Shown here piece after piece: positions 1 through 14,600 of a stretch of DNA of 64,000 nt. The stretch's first letter is position 1, and each line of letters opens with the position of its first letter. Made by a program: the position numbers and the translations under genes. The notes below the pieces were generated by a model. It saw nothing but the letters and a program-made list of their open reading frames with translations, was not told where the DNA came from and made no database searches. The DNA lies in the NCBI RefSeq assembly GCF_040581485.1, contig NC_090128.1, positions 35,990,931-36,054,930 on the forward strand, read 5' to 3'. The stretch comes from Linepithema humile. Taxonomy: Eukaryota > Arthropoda > Insecta > Hymenoptera > Formicidae.

Positions 1-81
1 GTTATACCCTTTATTTTTAAATAGCAATTTATTTAACCAGTTGAAATAATAAAATGCCAGTAATTAAACAGCGCAACTTAC

Positions 82-1320
82 AAAATTGCCACATATGTTT
101 AAGTGTCTAAGTGATAAATTATCTCTAATGGGCATTTCTAACCATTCCCATGTAGAATGTTGACATGTTCCGAGCAAATTATCCATTAAATTAAGTACTA
201 TCAGTTGAGATAAAATACCAAATTCTTTTGGTATGAACTTGATCTTATTTTTGAATAAGTATAAGAAGTGTAAATTTTTCAAACAAATGATTTGTAATGG
301 TATTGCAGTGATCTATAAACAATGTTAATTTATTAATAACAGTTAATAGTAACTGTAATTTTATTAAATACAATATAATAAAAGAACATTAAGAGTTGTT
401 GCAGGATGTTACAAAAATGTTGCAAAACTTTTAATTTTTCTTAAAAAAATTAATTAGTCTACATGAGACTGTTAAATTGTACACCGATCTCAGATCGAGA
501 TACATAAAGCGTACGAAAAGTGAAGTACATTGTTCTCACATATGGAGAATCATAATGTACTGATAGGAATTATTGAAAAGAAAGGAAGAGAGAGAAAAGA
601 TATCAGGGTGCGAGTGGCTGTAATTGTATTGCTTTTGTTTCTAAAAAAAAAATTTTGTTTTTGTTAGTTAATATCATGATATTTTAGTAATTCGATATTA
701 TAACTTACATAATTATGACTTAAGTTGAGTTCTCTTAAACTATTTCTAATGGGAGCTTGCATTAACCATTCCCACGCAGATTGATTAGATCTTCCAAGAT
801 CATTATTCGATAGATCAAGTTCCAAAAGAGGCAAATTACCAAACTCTTTTGGTAAGGAACTGATTCTCAAACTTGTCATATATAATACTGTGAGATTTTT
901 CAAACATGTGATTTGTAAAGGTAATTCAGGTAGCTGTAAATAACAAAATAATTCAAGAACATAACGATAAATGGTGGGAACGTAAAGTGACTTTTTCATT
1001 TTCTGTTAATTTGTGGTTAATATCATAACATCTGAGTAAATAGATAGTGTAACTTACGTCATAATGCATTATTTTCAATGATTTCAAATTATTTCTCATA
1101 GAATCTTGCTCTAACCATTCCCATGCAGATTGAGTAGTATTCACGACATAATTACTGGATAATGTAATCTCTTGTAGATGATGTAATGTACCGAACTCTT
1201 TTGGCAAAAAATTAAATTTACATTCATGTAAAGTTACATGTACTAGATTCCGAAAAGGTGTATGCATTGTCAAAGGATAGTACAAAGCATAGTACAAAGA
1301 TTCTCTTGCAACCATCATCC
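82..1320 (-). CDS. LRR1-like leucine-rich-repeat protein, three tandem exons (partial)
   Basis: Three homologous exons lie in a row on the minus strand, at about 82-312, 711-933 and 1058 to about 1300. Each encodes a leucine-rich-repeat block with the same signature: PKEFG, then an LxLxxN-type repeat, then S(T/A)WEWL and a second short repeat. Each ends at a GTAAGT donor (plus-strand CTTAC at 77-81, 706-710, 1053-1057). The LPKEFG..LPL.ELDLSNN..G....WEWL pattern resembles LRR1 (PPIL5-like), an adaptor of CUL2 ubiquitin ligases; that assignment is from family memory and moderate. The exons differ strongly from each other (for example PLLELDLSNNDLG versus HLQEITLSSNYVV), so this may be a gene with a repeated exon or a decaying array. 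The 5' end and the C-terminal part are not visible in the window. Confidence 0.5.
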
Positions 1321-1399
1321 TTATTTTTTTCTTCTTTAAAACTATATGAAATTTTATTTTACTTGATGCTTTCTGAAAAATACCTTTTGCATTTTGCAT

Positions 1400-3660
1400 C
1401 GCTGTAAAAATCTAATGCTATTCAAAATTGAAATGGGTTGGATATTATATGCATTTTTTAATATCAAGTGTTGTGTTATACTAGAACAATCATTCTGGAA
1501 AGTGTAGTTATAGATATTATTTGATCGAACAAAGTTATGTACTCTAAATTTTGCTTAAAGAAATTCTATTATTTTTGACAAATAAATAATTTATGTACAT
1601 TTCTACCTGGTCTATTCATATTTTCAAAAGAATCATAAAGGAAATATTACTTTAATGTGTGCTTTCAAGATGAAAAAGATCTACAAAGTATAAATGTCGC
1701 AATGATATAGAAAATGTTATAAAATGTATGTTGAAATTAATTTAACTCATATAAATTTGGTAGTTTATTCGATAAAAATAATTCTGAATTAAACGTGTGG
1801 TGAATATTACCTCGTTCCTTCTCTTATGTTGAAAACGGTTTGTGAACGATAAAAATGCGAATTTTTAGACGTAGTTATATGTTTCATGTGACGGTTGCTA
1901 AATGTACTGCTCTGTTACATACGTCCAAGCTGCTATACATAAAGTCAATGATGTTTATTATTTCGTGCGTTGATGTGGGGAAAATCGTACGCGCTTTTGC
2001 CAAACGTTACATAAAATTGGAATCCGTCGAAGTAAACGATTTCTATATTGCAGAATTGACATATAATTTGTGAATTAGAAAGATTTATTATTTAATTGAA
2101 GAAAAATTTTTTTATGATAGCGCATAAAAGAGTTTATCTTGTTATGCATTGCGGTGCGTTTCTATTTTAATTTTCAACAGAAAAATTTCTAAGAGTATCA
2201 AGATGGCAATATAGAGATGATGTATCAAAAAAGTCATTTTCGACTATTAATACTTTATCTATGTTGCGCAAATCATAAACAGTCTTGTATAGCTTAATTG
2301 TATGTCCACCTGTATGTATTATCAACGACAATATTTAATAATTTCTTCAATAAATATATAAAAAATTACAACAAAAATTTTTTCCCTATAAAAATATATT
2401 ACAATAAGAAAAGACAAAAAAGGAGAGAGAAAGAGAGAGAGAGAGAGAGAAAGAGAGAAAGCATAATAAAAAACTTGTAAACATAAAAATTTGTTATGTA
2501 AACATATTTATATGTAAAAAAAATTTATTAATTTTCTCCATTAGCACACTTGGTTTTGTTGAAGTGTAAAAATTAAAATAACAAAATTATTATTCAGTTT
2601 TCTAAGAAATATATTCTTCATGTCACAAAACGATATCATATGTATTTTAATTTCATGAAAAATATTGCACTTAATATTAAGCCTTAAAAATATGTCGATT
2701 AAACGTATATTAATATTTTATTTTTACGAAACATGTGTGTTAAAAATTAAAATACATAAACTTAATGATAAAGTATAAAAATTGTGCAAAAATATCTTGA
2801 GTTAAAAGCTTGAGTTAAGGAAATCAAAAAATTTCAATACATTTTGTAAGACTGCAATCGTGCAAGAATAGCCAATACAAAGTTCGAATGTCGTTTAAAA
2901 TTAAACAACAAGAAAATTATATATGTTATTAGCGTTACTAAGAAAATGTATTAATTTTCTTTTCAAAAAGACACACAGTCTTAATTGTGCTCAATAAATA
3001 TAGACAAATATATTGAGAAATTAATCTCCAAGTTGTCAAGCTTGTATCATATCTATTCATATTTTTGCGCAAAAAAACTTGCAAGGTGTGTACCTTGCTT
3101 GCTATTATAAAAAATATAATAATATACATAATAATAAGATTAAAACGATTAAAAAATATCTTGAGTTATCACGGCCACATTTACCATAAGGCGCATTACG
3201 TGCAAGCTGGGGCCTCATTTTGAAATCTTACTGCTCACTAATGACAATATGAAAAACAGCCTACTTATAGTTGCAAAATAAAATACTTACTTTTAAATAT
3301 TAAATTTATAATATAAAAACTAGAGGCCGCTGAAAAATTTGTAAGCGGTAATTGTTTATTAAATTTCGCCTTTTGCATCATGTAATGCATGTCGACTTTT
3401 ATTTTCAATAAACACTTTAAAAAAATGCATATGAATTTGATTAATTGAAATAGACTTGTTCTATTGAGGCCTCATAATGATGTTGCGCCTGGGGCCTCCA
3501 AAAGTATAAATGCGGATCTGATTCTTCACTATAATATTTCACATACATCTGATTACAAAAACAATAAAATATTTAGTTGTATATTAATAAGCATGAGTAT
3601 ATATTGATTGTAATATTTATAATTATAATATTATATTATATCGCATTCGCGTATAAGATT
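1400..3660. other. gene-free AT-rich stretch
   Basis: No coding exon could be supported here. The open frames at 1855-2073 and 2938-3129 lack similarity to anything recognised and have AT-rich composition. A short part (about 3180-3500) contains several GAGGCC/GGCCTC words and may be an old repeat remnant, but no terminal repeats were found. It lies downstream of gene A, whose stop codon is at 3667-3669. Confidence 0.4.
2421..2461. repeat. GA-rich microsatellite
   Basis: About 40 bp of near-pure (GA)n with AAAG interruptions, read directly. Confidence 0.85.
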
Positions 3661-3666
3661 GATATT

Positions 3667-5629
3667 TTAAGAGAAATTTGCATAAGTTTCAAAACACTTG
3701 AAATATGTCACTGCAGCATCACATAGATATTCCAGATGTTCCTATAAATTAAAATGTACATAAAATATTTCTGTATTGAACATATTATAAACTTTTTTAT
3801 AATTATTTTTACAATTAATATTTTTTAATTATTATTTATAGTATATTTTTCACAATAAATACACAATTGACTCTCGTTTTCTCTATTAATAAAAAATTAA
3901 TATATTACCAAAGATTGAACAAAATCTGGTCTCGATCGTCTAATTGCTCGCACCGCCAAGCAAACATCGCATTCTCTGTCGACGGCCATTCGCTCCAGCA
4001 TGAAACTCAACGCAAGATAGAGACCACATCCAGTTACCCCATCACTGAAAAATTAATTTTTTTTGCTCTTTTAACAAATGTATCAAAAATATTTTTTGAA
4101 AAACAATAGATTTAATTGGTAGTAAGAGATTATTTTACGTTAAATTTTTTATTATTGGAGAGTTATTTGTTTAAAAGTAAAGAAGTATAAAATATAAATG
4201 AATTATGTCCTAAAAGAGACGTGAAAAACTTTGAATTATGAGAAATTTTAACATTTCCTCGGATTTTTGATAATAATATTAAATTTTTACTGGCAAAGCG
4301 TAACAATGGGCCCATCGCCTCTTGCGATTCTTTCCGTGGCTTGCCAAAAAGTCACCATCGATATAATTGGTGGCGGTGGTTGATTTCTTCCAGGTTTCCA
4401 CTTCGTCAAACACAATATTGTGACAGATTGTTTTCTTGCAGGTTTCTACACGAGAGACAAAGAGAGCATCGATGCATTTATTGAATGAGTATGTAATAGC
4501 AACCAAAAAATATCAATTAATCGAATCAAATCTACCTCGGAATTGTCAACGAGTAACAATTTTTGTGATATATAATATTCCAATTCCACAGTCTCTTTTA
4601 TTGTGATATTTAAGAACGGTACTGGTTTAAACTCGCCTTTCGTAGGAGTAATTGCACAGCAGGTCTGAAAAATTAAAATCGGATATTTGCATTTCTCTCT
4701 ACACAACTATATATTTCTTTAATTATCATAATTTATAACATGGATATAAAATATTTTTAATTTATCTTAATTTATTGGCTTTTATTAAATACTCGGACAT
4801 GTATTAGAAAAATAAATAAAAAATATTTCGTAAATTTTACTCTTTGCGATTATGTTCTCATTAACTCGATACGTTGAAATGTGTAAAAAATGCCCACATA
4901 CAGGATCTTGAGGATCCGGCGATTGTAACATAAGAATAAGTTCCACTTTGAATTCGGCAATCATTCGCCAGAAATCGTTAATTGTTGATGACATGGGAAG
5001 CTGTGTGGCTACATATTGATCCCGAAGTTTTACTCCATCTACATATACACCGGATAGATAATCGCTGTTTTTGTCCGATATCGGATACTTCTTCAAATAT
5101 ATTCTGCCGATTTTATCTGCAGAATAAAATAAATTTCTTCTTCATTTTTATGGCGTCAAAAATATTACACAAAAATTAAAAAATTTTAATTCTTTTAATA
5201 TGATGTTGTACAAAAAATATTTGTGATGTTTTGCTTATTTATTTCGACAAACCTGAAATTAGTTCTGGAAATCTGTTTTTGGCACGATTATTCTTTGATA
5301 ACGGACGTGAAGTCGTCACTTGTCGTAGAGCTTCGTTCTGCCATGCAGTGTTCTGTAGTCTAAAAATAATTTGTGTTTCTATTACGTTATCAATCGACGC
5401 GAGGATCGAATAGCAAAGTTATTACGATATACCTTTGCTGTTGAATTGGAAGTAACTTTTTTAATTCGTTGATTCGTGTCGGCAACATCTCATTACACGG
5501 CAATGTGATTGGGATAAAAAGCAAACATTCCACTAATACCAAGTGCGCTAATAAATATTGCTGCTTATTATTTACCATGTCGATTCTTTCGCTTCTAATG
5601 GATGCCATTTCAGCAAAAACGTTGACGAA
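3667..5629 (-). other. gene A phosphatase domain D2 (degenerate)
   Basis: Exons 5433-5629 (linker), 5253-5359, 4902-5116, 4535-4664, 4291-4445, 3909-4044 and 3667-3741 form a second phosphatase-like domain. Landmarks are SDYLSGVYVDG, QYVATQLPMSSTINDFWRMI, PIVTLC at the end of exon 4291-4445, then DGVTGCGLYLALSFMLERM and CDVCLAVRAIRRSRPDFV. The P-loop position has Cys but lacks the preceding His and the Arg of CX5R, and the WPD-loop region is not recognisable. Inactive D2 domains are common in receptor phosphatases. What is unusual is that D1 is also altered. Confidence 0.7.
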
Positions 5630-8600
5630 CTAAATAATTTTATTCTTATTATTATTTCTTCAAATAAATATTGAATCTGATGCATCGGTGCAAAAATAAA
5701 ATAACGATGAAATGAAATACAATTACCCCTTCGGCTGCTGCTCGACGGAGGCAAACATCGCACAGAATGATGGTTCCAGTTTTTCCAACGCCAGCACCAG
5801 AATGGACCACTACGGGCCCAATTCCAGGTGATGTCGCCAATAATTTTTTTAAATACATAACTATGGAGTGTGTATACAATGGCACGCCATAATCCGGCCA
5901 AACCGTGTAATGCAGGTGTTCTATCTGTTATTGATATATACAGGGTGTCTGTCATAACGTGTCTCACCGAAAAGATACAAGTAGATCTCGTTATTCTGAA
6001 TAAAAAAGTCCCATACCATTTTGCAAACAACCACGTAAATTTTCGAGTAATTAATTAAAAAAGATTGGCCAATAAGCGCGCGATCTCGGACACGACAGCG
6101 CGCTAGACGAAAAGTTATTGTTTATGCGTTGCCTTTTTGTGCCGTCTTCCGCCCGATTCGTCGTGAGCAACTATCGCGCGTTTCGGGCAGGCGATGGGCC
6201 GTACGCCCAGATGTGTCAACAACGGCGCGCGTTATCGCCACCGCCGCTACGGTCAGCCTACTGCCCGATCGCGCGCTTATTGGCCAATCTTTTTTAATTA
6301 CTTACTCCAAATTTTACGTGGTTGTTTGCAAAATGATATAGGACTTTTTTGTTCAGAATAACGAAATCTACTTGTATCTTTTCGGTGAGACACGTTATGA
6401 CAGACACCCTGTATAGCAAAAGTTCAATAAAAGTTATTGGTTATGGTATTGATTGAGAATATGGATACCTTTCTAGTTTCATCTCCACAAGTGACTTGAA
6501 AAGTTCTAAAGCAATAATCAGCGAAAACATTATGCTTTGCGTTCAGTACAATAACATCGCCGTACGTTTTCTTCTTGCCAATGTCCGGCCAATATTGCTC
6601 ACATTTTACCTGCAAAATTTATGAAAATTGAAAAAGCGTGTGTTTATTGTTGCGCGGTGAAAATAAATACGATTAAATCTGGTTTTTCTTCCGTATTTTG
6701 ACAGTTTTTGTTATATATTCAAAAATTTTTTATGCAATGATTTTTATGTAGATTGTAATACATCGTATCAAGCAAAAAGCACATACCTTTCCATCTTCGC
6801 TTACGTTAACCAGCATGCAAATAATAAGAACATTTTCTTGCCAAATCATGCGCCAAAAATCGATAACCGTGTTAGGTAGAGGTCCTTGCGTAGCTATGTA
6901 ACGTTTCTGTGTCTTGTAACCCTTTGAAATAATGTTTGATGATAAGTACGTAATAATTAAGATGTTTGTATATTATACTTATATACACATATTATTGAAC
7001 TTTGTAAACTGTCTAAATAAGTGAATTTTGTATAGCATCCATAATTACTTCAAGTTGATGATTTTATCAATAAATTGAATGAATAAGAAAGAAGGAATTT
7101 ATGAATAGTTAATTACTTTTTTTATTGCAATTAAATTTTTAACTCAAAAAGTTTTTAATTGCAATTTATAGAAAATTTTTGGAAGTCAACACACTTATGA
7201 ATTTTGTTTGATTAAGATTACAATTAAAATATATTTGTCACTGACTTACAGTAATATAATTGGCATTGATATAATCGGAGTAAGGATCATCTGGAAGTTT
7301 CTTCAGTTTCACGCGTGTTTTATCATCTATTTAAATCAGAATACTATATATGTGGAATATTATTCGTTACTTTATAATGCAAAACTACCATTAATTTCTT
7401 ACATGCTATAAGATTCCCATATCGATTTTTCAATTTGTTCTGTGGCAATTGGCCGTAATCCCACGACTGAGTTTGACCTTTCGGAAGCATCTTAAAGAAA
7501 AATTACGAAATTGAATAATTATATTGTCTTATAATTATAAATTGTAATGACCAGCTATAAAAGAATAAGAGTAATATTTGTTAAATGACAAAATTTTGCT
7601 TTATATTTTTATATAATAAGGATTTCAACATAGTTAATGTATACTTCATATGCAATTATCAAATTTTTCAAAAAATTCCGGCATAAAATACTTAATAAAT
7701 ACTTAAAAGTTTGTAAACAAAATTTGAGACTCACTCTGTACTGTTTATCCAGCAATGCGGATTGTATCGCCTCTCTGACGTAATCCTCAAAATCTTTCAC
7801 TTTAATTAAGGACGCCATTTTCATCTTCTCTTTGATATTCTCGAATGCATTCAATGATATTTCCGAAGCGGTTACCGACGACGAAGATTGCCAGTTGGAA
7901 GGCATCGATAAATTTTGCTTTGAAGTTGATATCACAAATGTTGTTTCGCCTTCACGGTTTTCATGCACGAAATTTTCAATGTTTTGCGGCAAAATTATCT
8001 CATTTTGCAGTACTAACCGCTTAGTTAATTGCTGCTTTCTCCTATCAAAATCAACAGATTACAGCAAAAATATAGATAATCTGTATGTAATCAACACTTT
8101 ATCTAACAGATAATTTTATTTAAATCACTTACACTTTAATAAGTATTAATAAAAATATGCATCGAGAATATAATACTCGAATGTTTTATAAAAAGTAAAG
8201 AAAAGATCATTACCTTCGATAGAAATAAAAAGTTGCGCCTACTAAAATCAAGCATATTATTGGTATAAACCATACTTCGTGACGCATCGGTGGATCAACA
8301 GGATCAACAGGATCAACAGGATCAACAAGATTATCAAGCTTTGTTGTATTTTCACGTTTTAATATTGTAAACGCAGTCCGTATAACAGTTAAATTCCCTT
8401 CAATTAAGACAACTGTTATATTATACGATTCTTCAGGTTTTAGTGGGCAATTCGTAGCATCACCGTAAGTTTTATTGTTGCCAACAATAAATTCCTGGTT
8501 AGCAAATTCGCTGATCTGTCGCCAATTAAAAAACAAACATTGAAGATATCTAATTTTGTAAATAAACAAAACAATATCATTGCTACTAGCATTGCAGTTA

Positions 8601-11600
8601 TATGTATGTTATAATAAACTTTAATCCTAAATATATATTAAATAAATTATAGTTAAATATATCAAATAAATTCCCTTAATTTTATAACTGCACTTACCTA
8701 ATTATTACTGAAAGTTTATTTTTTACTAAAATTTTTTATAAATATAATAGTTATATATATTGTAATTCTATGACATGTACATACCGAACCTTCTGCAGCT
8801 TGCCAAGCACTTTCATTAATCTTTATGTTTATTTGCGTTTTTAAAATTGGAGGCACTTCTAAATGTTTGCAAGGTTCTTTAGGTCCTTTTACTATGATGT
8901 GTATTCTGCTATATTGCGTATCGTTTAGGACAGGCGGAATCTTTAATGATATCGTGGAATCAAATTTCTTTACGTCTGCCATCAGATTCCCATCAAAATC
9001 GATCGTGGTAGGTGTTTGCAATATTTTGGTATTAGTGCTGCTAGATTTGTTTGCTATTGTCACAGCTTGAATTTGAATATTATACAGCGTTGATGGAAAC
9101 AAATATAATTCTTGTTTATAATAACGCTCGTAATTTTTGACTAGAACTTTAACTTTTATATCAGATACTATTGAAATGTTCTTCGTCAAATTTGAAGAAA
9201 CTTTATGTATTTGAATAAGAAAATACTGCAGGTGTCTGCCTGTCTTCCAAGGATGATTCCATTTTACGTCAATTACACTATTGTTCTTGACTGTCAAAGT
9301 GAAATTCCCAGGTGTATCTGGTGCTGAAAAATTTTATGGTCACAATATTGTCTAATCGACACAATAATAAATTTAATTTAGTCATTTTTTAATGTTTTTT
9401 TGATTCGTATAATATTAGCTATATAAATGATAAGCATAATGCTTTTTTAGCATTTTCTAAATTATATAGCAAATAATCATAACATAGATTTGTTAATTAT
9501 AGTAAGAAAATCGTAAAATATAATTATATACAAAAATTATAGTTTAACTATAGTCTATGTTTAATTTAAAACGCATTTAAAATTTCACAATATACTAAGC
9601 TTTCAAGTTTTGTTGAATGATAAAGTCTTACTTGTATTATGTAGCATTGTTTCGGTAACATAAACGGGAACACTTGATTCAGTAACATTTATATTGTAGG
9701 CTAAAATCTGTAAAATTTGTTTCAAATTGTATTAACTTTATATTTTTTCTTAGATAATTTTTGTTTATTACATCACATTTATGAAACACACACGCGCGAT
9801 TTTTTGTAGCACGCAAAAAATATTTTTTTTTTTACCTGAATTTCTAAATGTGTAGAACCTATAGTAGCGCAGATGTAATCATCCCACAGGTCACAGGTGT
9901 TGTTAACATTAACTTCATATTGGTTAAAGCAGCTTAAATAAAACAAATTACAGATTCGAATGACGTAATGACTCAACCTTCCATTCGTAGGTGGAGGTGG
10001 ACTTTTCCATCTCAAATGTACCATTTCACGGCAGGTATCAATTTCCACAACATCCAGATTAGTTATCGGAGGTGGAGCTGTTATTTCCATCATATTATAT
10101 TTGTGAAGCAAATTATAAAGCAATTTAATAATTAATTAATAAAAAATTTACCTGTTGGCGGAAGTGTAAACAAACGTTTTTGATAAGCGGAAGCATTTTC
10201 CGAACTGTTCTCATCTCTTACTACATAAACTCTTACCATGTATTGTTCAGCGCCATAAAGTTCTGATATCTTTTTTAAATCAAAATAATTTAATTGGTCT
10301 TGACTGGGCTGGGCTTGACTCACAAAACTGAAATTTTTGACAGCGTCGCTCACGCCGTCTATTTTTATTCTCGCCTTTAATCGTCCCGAAATCGTTTTGC
10401 AATCTTCAGGTTTACTCCACAACAATATCGATTTCGTAGATAAAGTCAATGGGCCAAATGTCTCCGTTGGTATCTCTATTGAATTGATGACTGTTATTGT
10501 TTAATGTGATAAACATATATACATATATTTTTACTTTTAATAAGATATATGTACATATTCTTTTGTTACAAATAGATTTTTGTGATGTTATTGAAAATTA
10601 ATAAATAATTAATTAAACAAATTAACTTTATTAATGATATTAACTATGATCATTGTTATTCGATATCGAGTATTAATATTTGTGATAAATAATACGAATG
10701 TGCTTATGTACCGGATTCCTTTGTCTCAAAAGTTATGTTTGTACTTGTGCCGCTATGTCGCGAATTGTGAGCTGTAACTTGTGCCCTGTAATTTGCATAT
10801 GGCTGTAAATTCGATATTGTGATTGTTCTGTGAGTTGTCCATTTTTCAATAGTATGATTACTTGATTGAAATTCACCGACATCCGTACAGCCGTAGTATT
10901 CTTGAATCTGGCATTAAAAAGTTATTTACGTGAGTAATGCAAGTTCGTTGCAAGTTGGCTGAATAAATATCAAATTAAAGTGGTCTTTTGGCTTATATTT
11001 ATAAAAGCTATACTGTTATAAACTAAATGTGAAAAAAAATTATACTTACTTTTAACATTATATGATACTGTGTTATATTTCCATTTGGTTCTTTTGGAGC
11101 CTTCCAAGTTAGAGTTATGTTATTGTTGGATAGCAGAGTTGTGTGAAGATCTAATACTTCAGATGGAACTGTTGATATTTGTACAATGCATTTACAACGA
11201 TTATATGTGCAAATGCATGTGAATAAATGCATTTTATATTTTGTATATATATGTTTTTTTTTAATATTATTAAACTCACCTCCTTCAAGTGTATGTATTT
11301 CCTTGAAAAATAATGTTTGATCTTTATAAAATATGGTTACGTTGTATAAAGTGTGTGATGTTAAAGATGATACTTCACAAGGAAAAGATATAGCAGTTTC
11401 ATTAACAATTTGCTCCAATTTATCAACACGGTTCACTATGAGGTGATATTTATTTGCCGGACATGGATATAATTGCTGGCACAGAAAAGCAGAAAACAAG
11501 TTAGATTCTGTTAAAAATATTTAAAAATCAAATATACCAAATGCAAGAACTGGTTAGTGAAATATCTACGTACTTGTTTGTCGATTCGGCAGTTAATCAT

Positions 11601-14600
11601 CAGGCTTGTTTCTTCTGTCGTTACATTGAAATCTCGAGTCGCTAAATGATTACAAAATACTTTAAACAACACATATAAAAATTTATTGAAAAAACTATGC
11701 TAGTGTTATTATTAAGAGTTTACGAGTAATAAAATTGTCAGTAAATGACTTTATCTTTACATATTTAGTATACGAAAAGAAACTAACTTTTTCTTTTTAG
11801 TATACGAACTTTAACATATACTTTATGTCTCTCTTTATGTCTTACAATGAATGTATTGCAATGCATGAAATTTTTTGAAGTATCTAAATATTCTACATCA
11901 TTATAATATCAAACAATGATAATTTTGTTTAATAAAAGATTCAAAGATTATGTTTTATTATATTGAGAAAATAATAAGTACATTAAAAATAATTTAAATG
12001 TGTTCATCAAGGATTGCATACAAAATTAATAATGATCTTACGATTGCAATCAGTCTCAGCTTCTTGCCAGTCGCTGTGTACTATCGACTCCGCAATCTGT
12101 AAGCTGTATCTGATGTGATAAATAGTACGAGGTTCTAAATTTTTAAAACTGCTTGTTAAATGCGTTGTATTTGGAAATATTATATTCCAGCTTTGAGATT
12201 CATGATTTTTACTTAACTGCTTCTGTAATAAACATATTCGAAAATTATTTATAATAAATTTAATGATTCTTGTAAAATAATTTTTTTCTTTTTATTTTTT
12301 AAAAATTATTACTTTGAAAATATTAAGATTGCAAATTGTATTCAATTATTAACCACTGAAAGAATAATTTTCTCATTACCTAGAATATTAATAAAGCGTA
12401 AAATTAACGTCATTTACCTGAATAGAGAAGAAATAACGAATTGCTGCATCCTTGTATTCGTCTTTCCATATCATAGGAACTGTGGCTTGAATACTTGTAT
12501 GGCTCGTATAGTCAATTTTAGGTAAGACGGAAGCATTTATTGCTTGAAAAAAAAGATAGTACATTGTGCATTATAGTCTTATATATTATCTCAATAATAA
12601 TTTATATTTGATCTCTAAGTATAATTTGAAAGCGGTATACTATGCATCATCGAAAATTGTTACCAGCTTGACACAAAGGGTGTATGTATAATTTTTCATT
12701 GTCTTCCATCGTATTATTGCATCCTTCAAAACAAGCTCCAGTTACATAGTCACAATGACTCCATTCAAAATTTAATATTTTTTTGCACGCACCGCACGTT
12801 TTTTTGCAGTTATGTCCATATTTATTTCGTTCACAAGCTGAAAAAAGCAATTGATACTGTTAAATGTATACAAGCTTTGTGTAAATAAAAAAATAACAAT
12901 AACAACAATATTATACATTACTCACGATTAGAACATGTGGGTCCTAAAAAACCTGGAAGACATGTGCAACCGTTTTTATAACAAATTGAGTTTCCTTTGC
13001 AGTCAAGCATATTATTATAATATTTGTGAGCCAATAAGCATTGAGGTTCTAGCTTTCTATTTTCACAATTTTCATCATCTGAAAGAAAGTGTAATCTTAT
13101 TTATTATAATATAATTTTATTTGTGTACTACGTCAATTGCACAAATATTTTATGAATAATGATGATAATTTTATTTAAAAAATGTATATATATTAAGACA
13201 AATGTTTAATTATTACCTAATGCAACATCTTCTGTAGCAAAAAGTATAGCATTCACAACGGTATGTTCATTATAAAACAGTTTCTGACATGTTAGAAACT
13301 CTTCCAAATTATCTTGTTTCACTAAATCTTGATTAATAAAAATAGAACTCATTTTCCAAGATACTAAAAAGAAATAAATTAGCAATATGTAACGAATATA
13401 TAAAGCAAGAAATTGATGTGTTTATAAATATAAAAGAACCAGAAGTTAAAGGTTTGTACCAGTTGAAAGACATTCACGAATGTTTGCTATGGCCCACAGT
13501 GGATTCGAGGTGATTATGCTAAGTTTAGGAATCACTTGAACAACTAAGCTACTAGTCGATGTAAGATTTTTCTTGATTATGACTGATTGCCACGTAGGCA
13601 AACCATGAATTGCGGGCTTTAATGAGCCTTTTGCTGTTACCATCTCTAACACTTCATTACTTGTAGAATCACGTAAGAATACTTGTGCATCGCACTCTGC
13701 ACAGAGACCGATAAACATTTGTATGCATACCGTTGTACCGTTGACTTTTAAGATAGGGCTCGTTAAGTTTGCACCTGTAGTAGTCGTGTGCAGAAAATCG
13801 TCTGAAATAGGTATTCGTGGATAATTTTATTTTTCTTATCGCTGTATATGAAACTATTTTAATTAACTGAAAGTTTAGAATTTATTCACCCACATCGATG
13901 AAAGCGAAATAACATTTTATCACTGCTTCGAATAAATACTTGATAATCCAATCTTTCAATTGTTCTGCGTTCTTCCCATTCTTCTGTGTCCACATATGTC
14001 ATAATCATATTATCCGTATCATAAACGGTAATATTACGAGTCACAGAATTTGACGTAATGACGAATGATCGCCATTCGCTGGCAGATAATGAAGTGTGCT
14101 GTATTAATTATTAATTTTTAATTAGATGAGTGTATATGAAACTTAGTAATAAGTTAGTTCAGTGCTCGGAATTAGTCTGAACATTTCAGTCGATTTCCGT
14201 GGTATACGCCTCCTTTCCTCTCCTTACCGCGCGCGTTGCAGCCGCTACGGCCAGCGCCGCCGAGCGTTAGGAGCGGCACTATCTGATTAGGTTCTATGAG
14301 TAGGTTCTTCTCCCTATTTATTAAAATTTAAAAAAATTTATTAAAAATAAATTTTTTTTTAAATTTATTAAGTGGAAATATTTCAATAGATTTCTACGTC
14401 ACCCATGAGGTACTAATACTAACACGTTTTTCAAAAAGTGGTTTTTATCTACATTATTGCATCAATTGTTCATTCTCATAAAAGGCTAAGAAAATCTAAT
14501 TAAGAAAATCTCTTTTATATATATTTTTTTTTAAATTAAGAATTTATTTTTATCTTTAGTGGAATAGGTCTACGGGGGAAACCATTTAAAAAAAAAACGC

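Noticed and set aside
1855..2073. 72-codon plus-strand frame upstream of the LRR exons
   Set aside because: No domain, no splice partners and no conservation evidence in the window.
5870..6341. Plus-strand open frames across the MITE in gene A
   Set aside because: They lie in a foldback element and opposite a phosphatase exon; no coding similarity.
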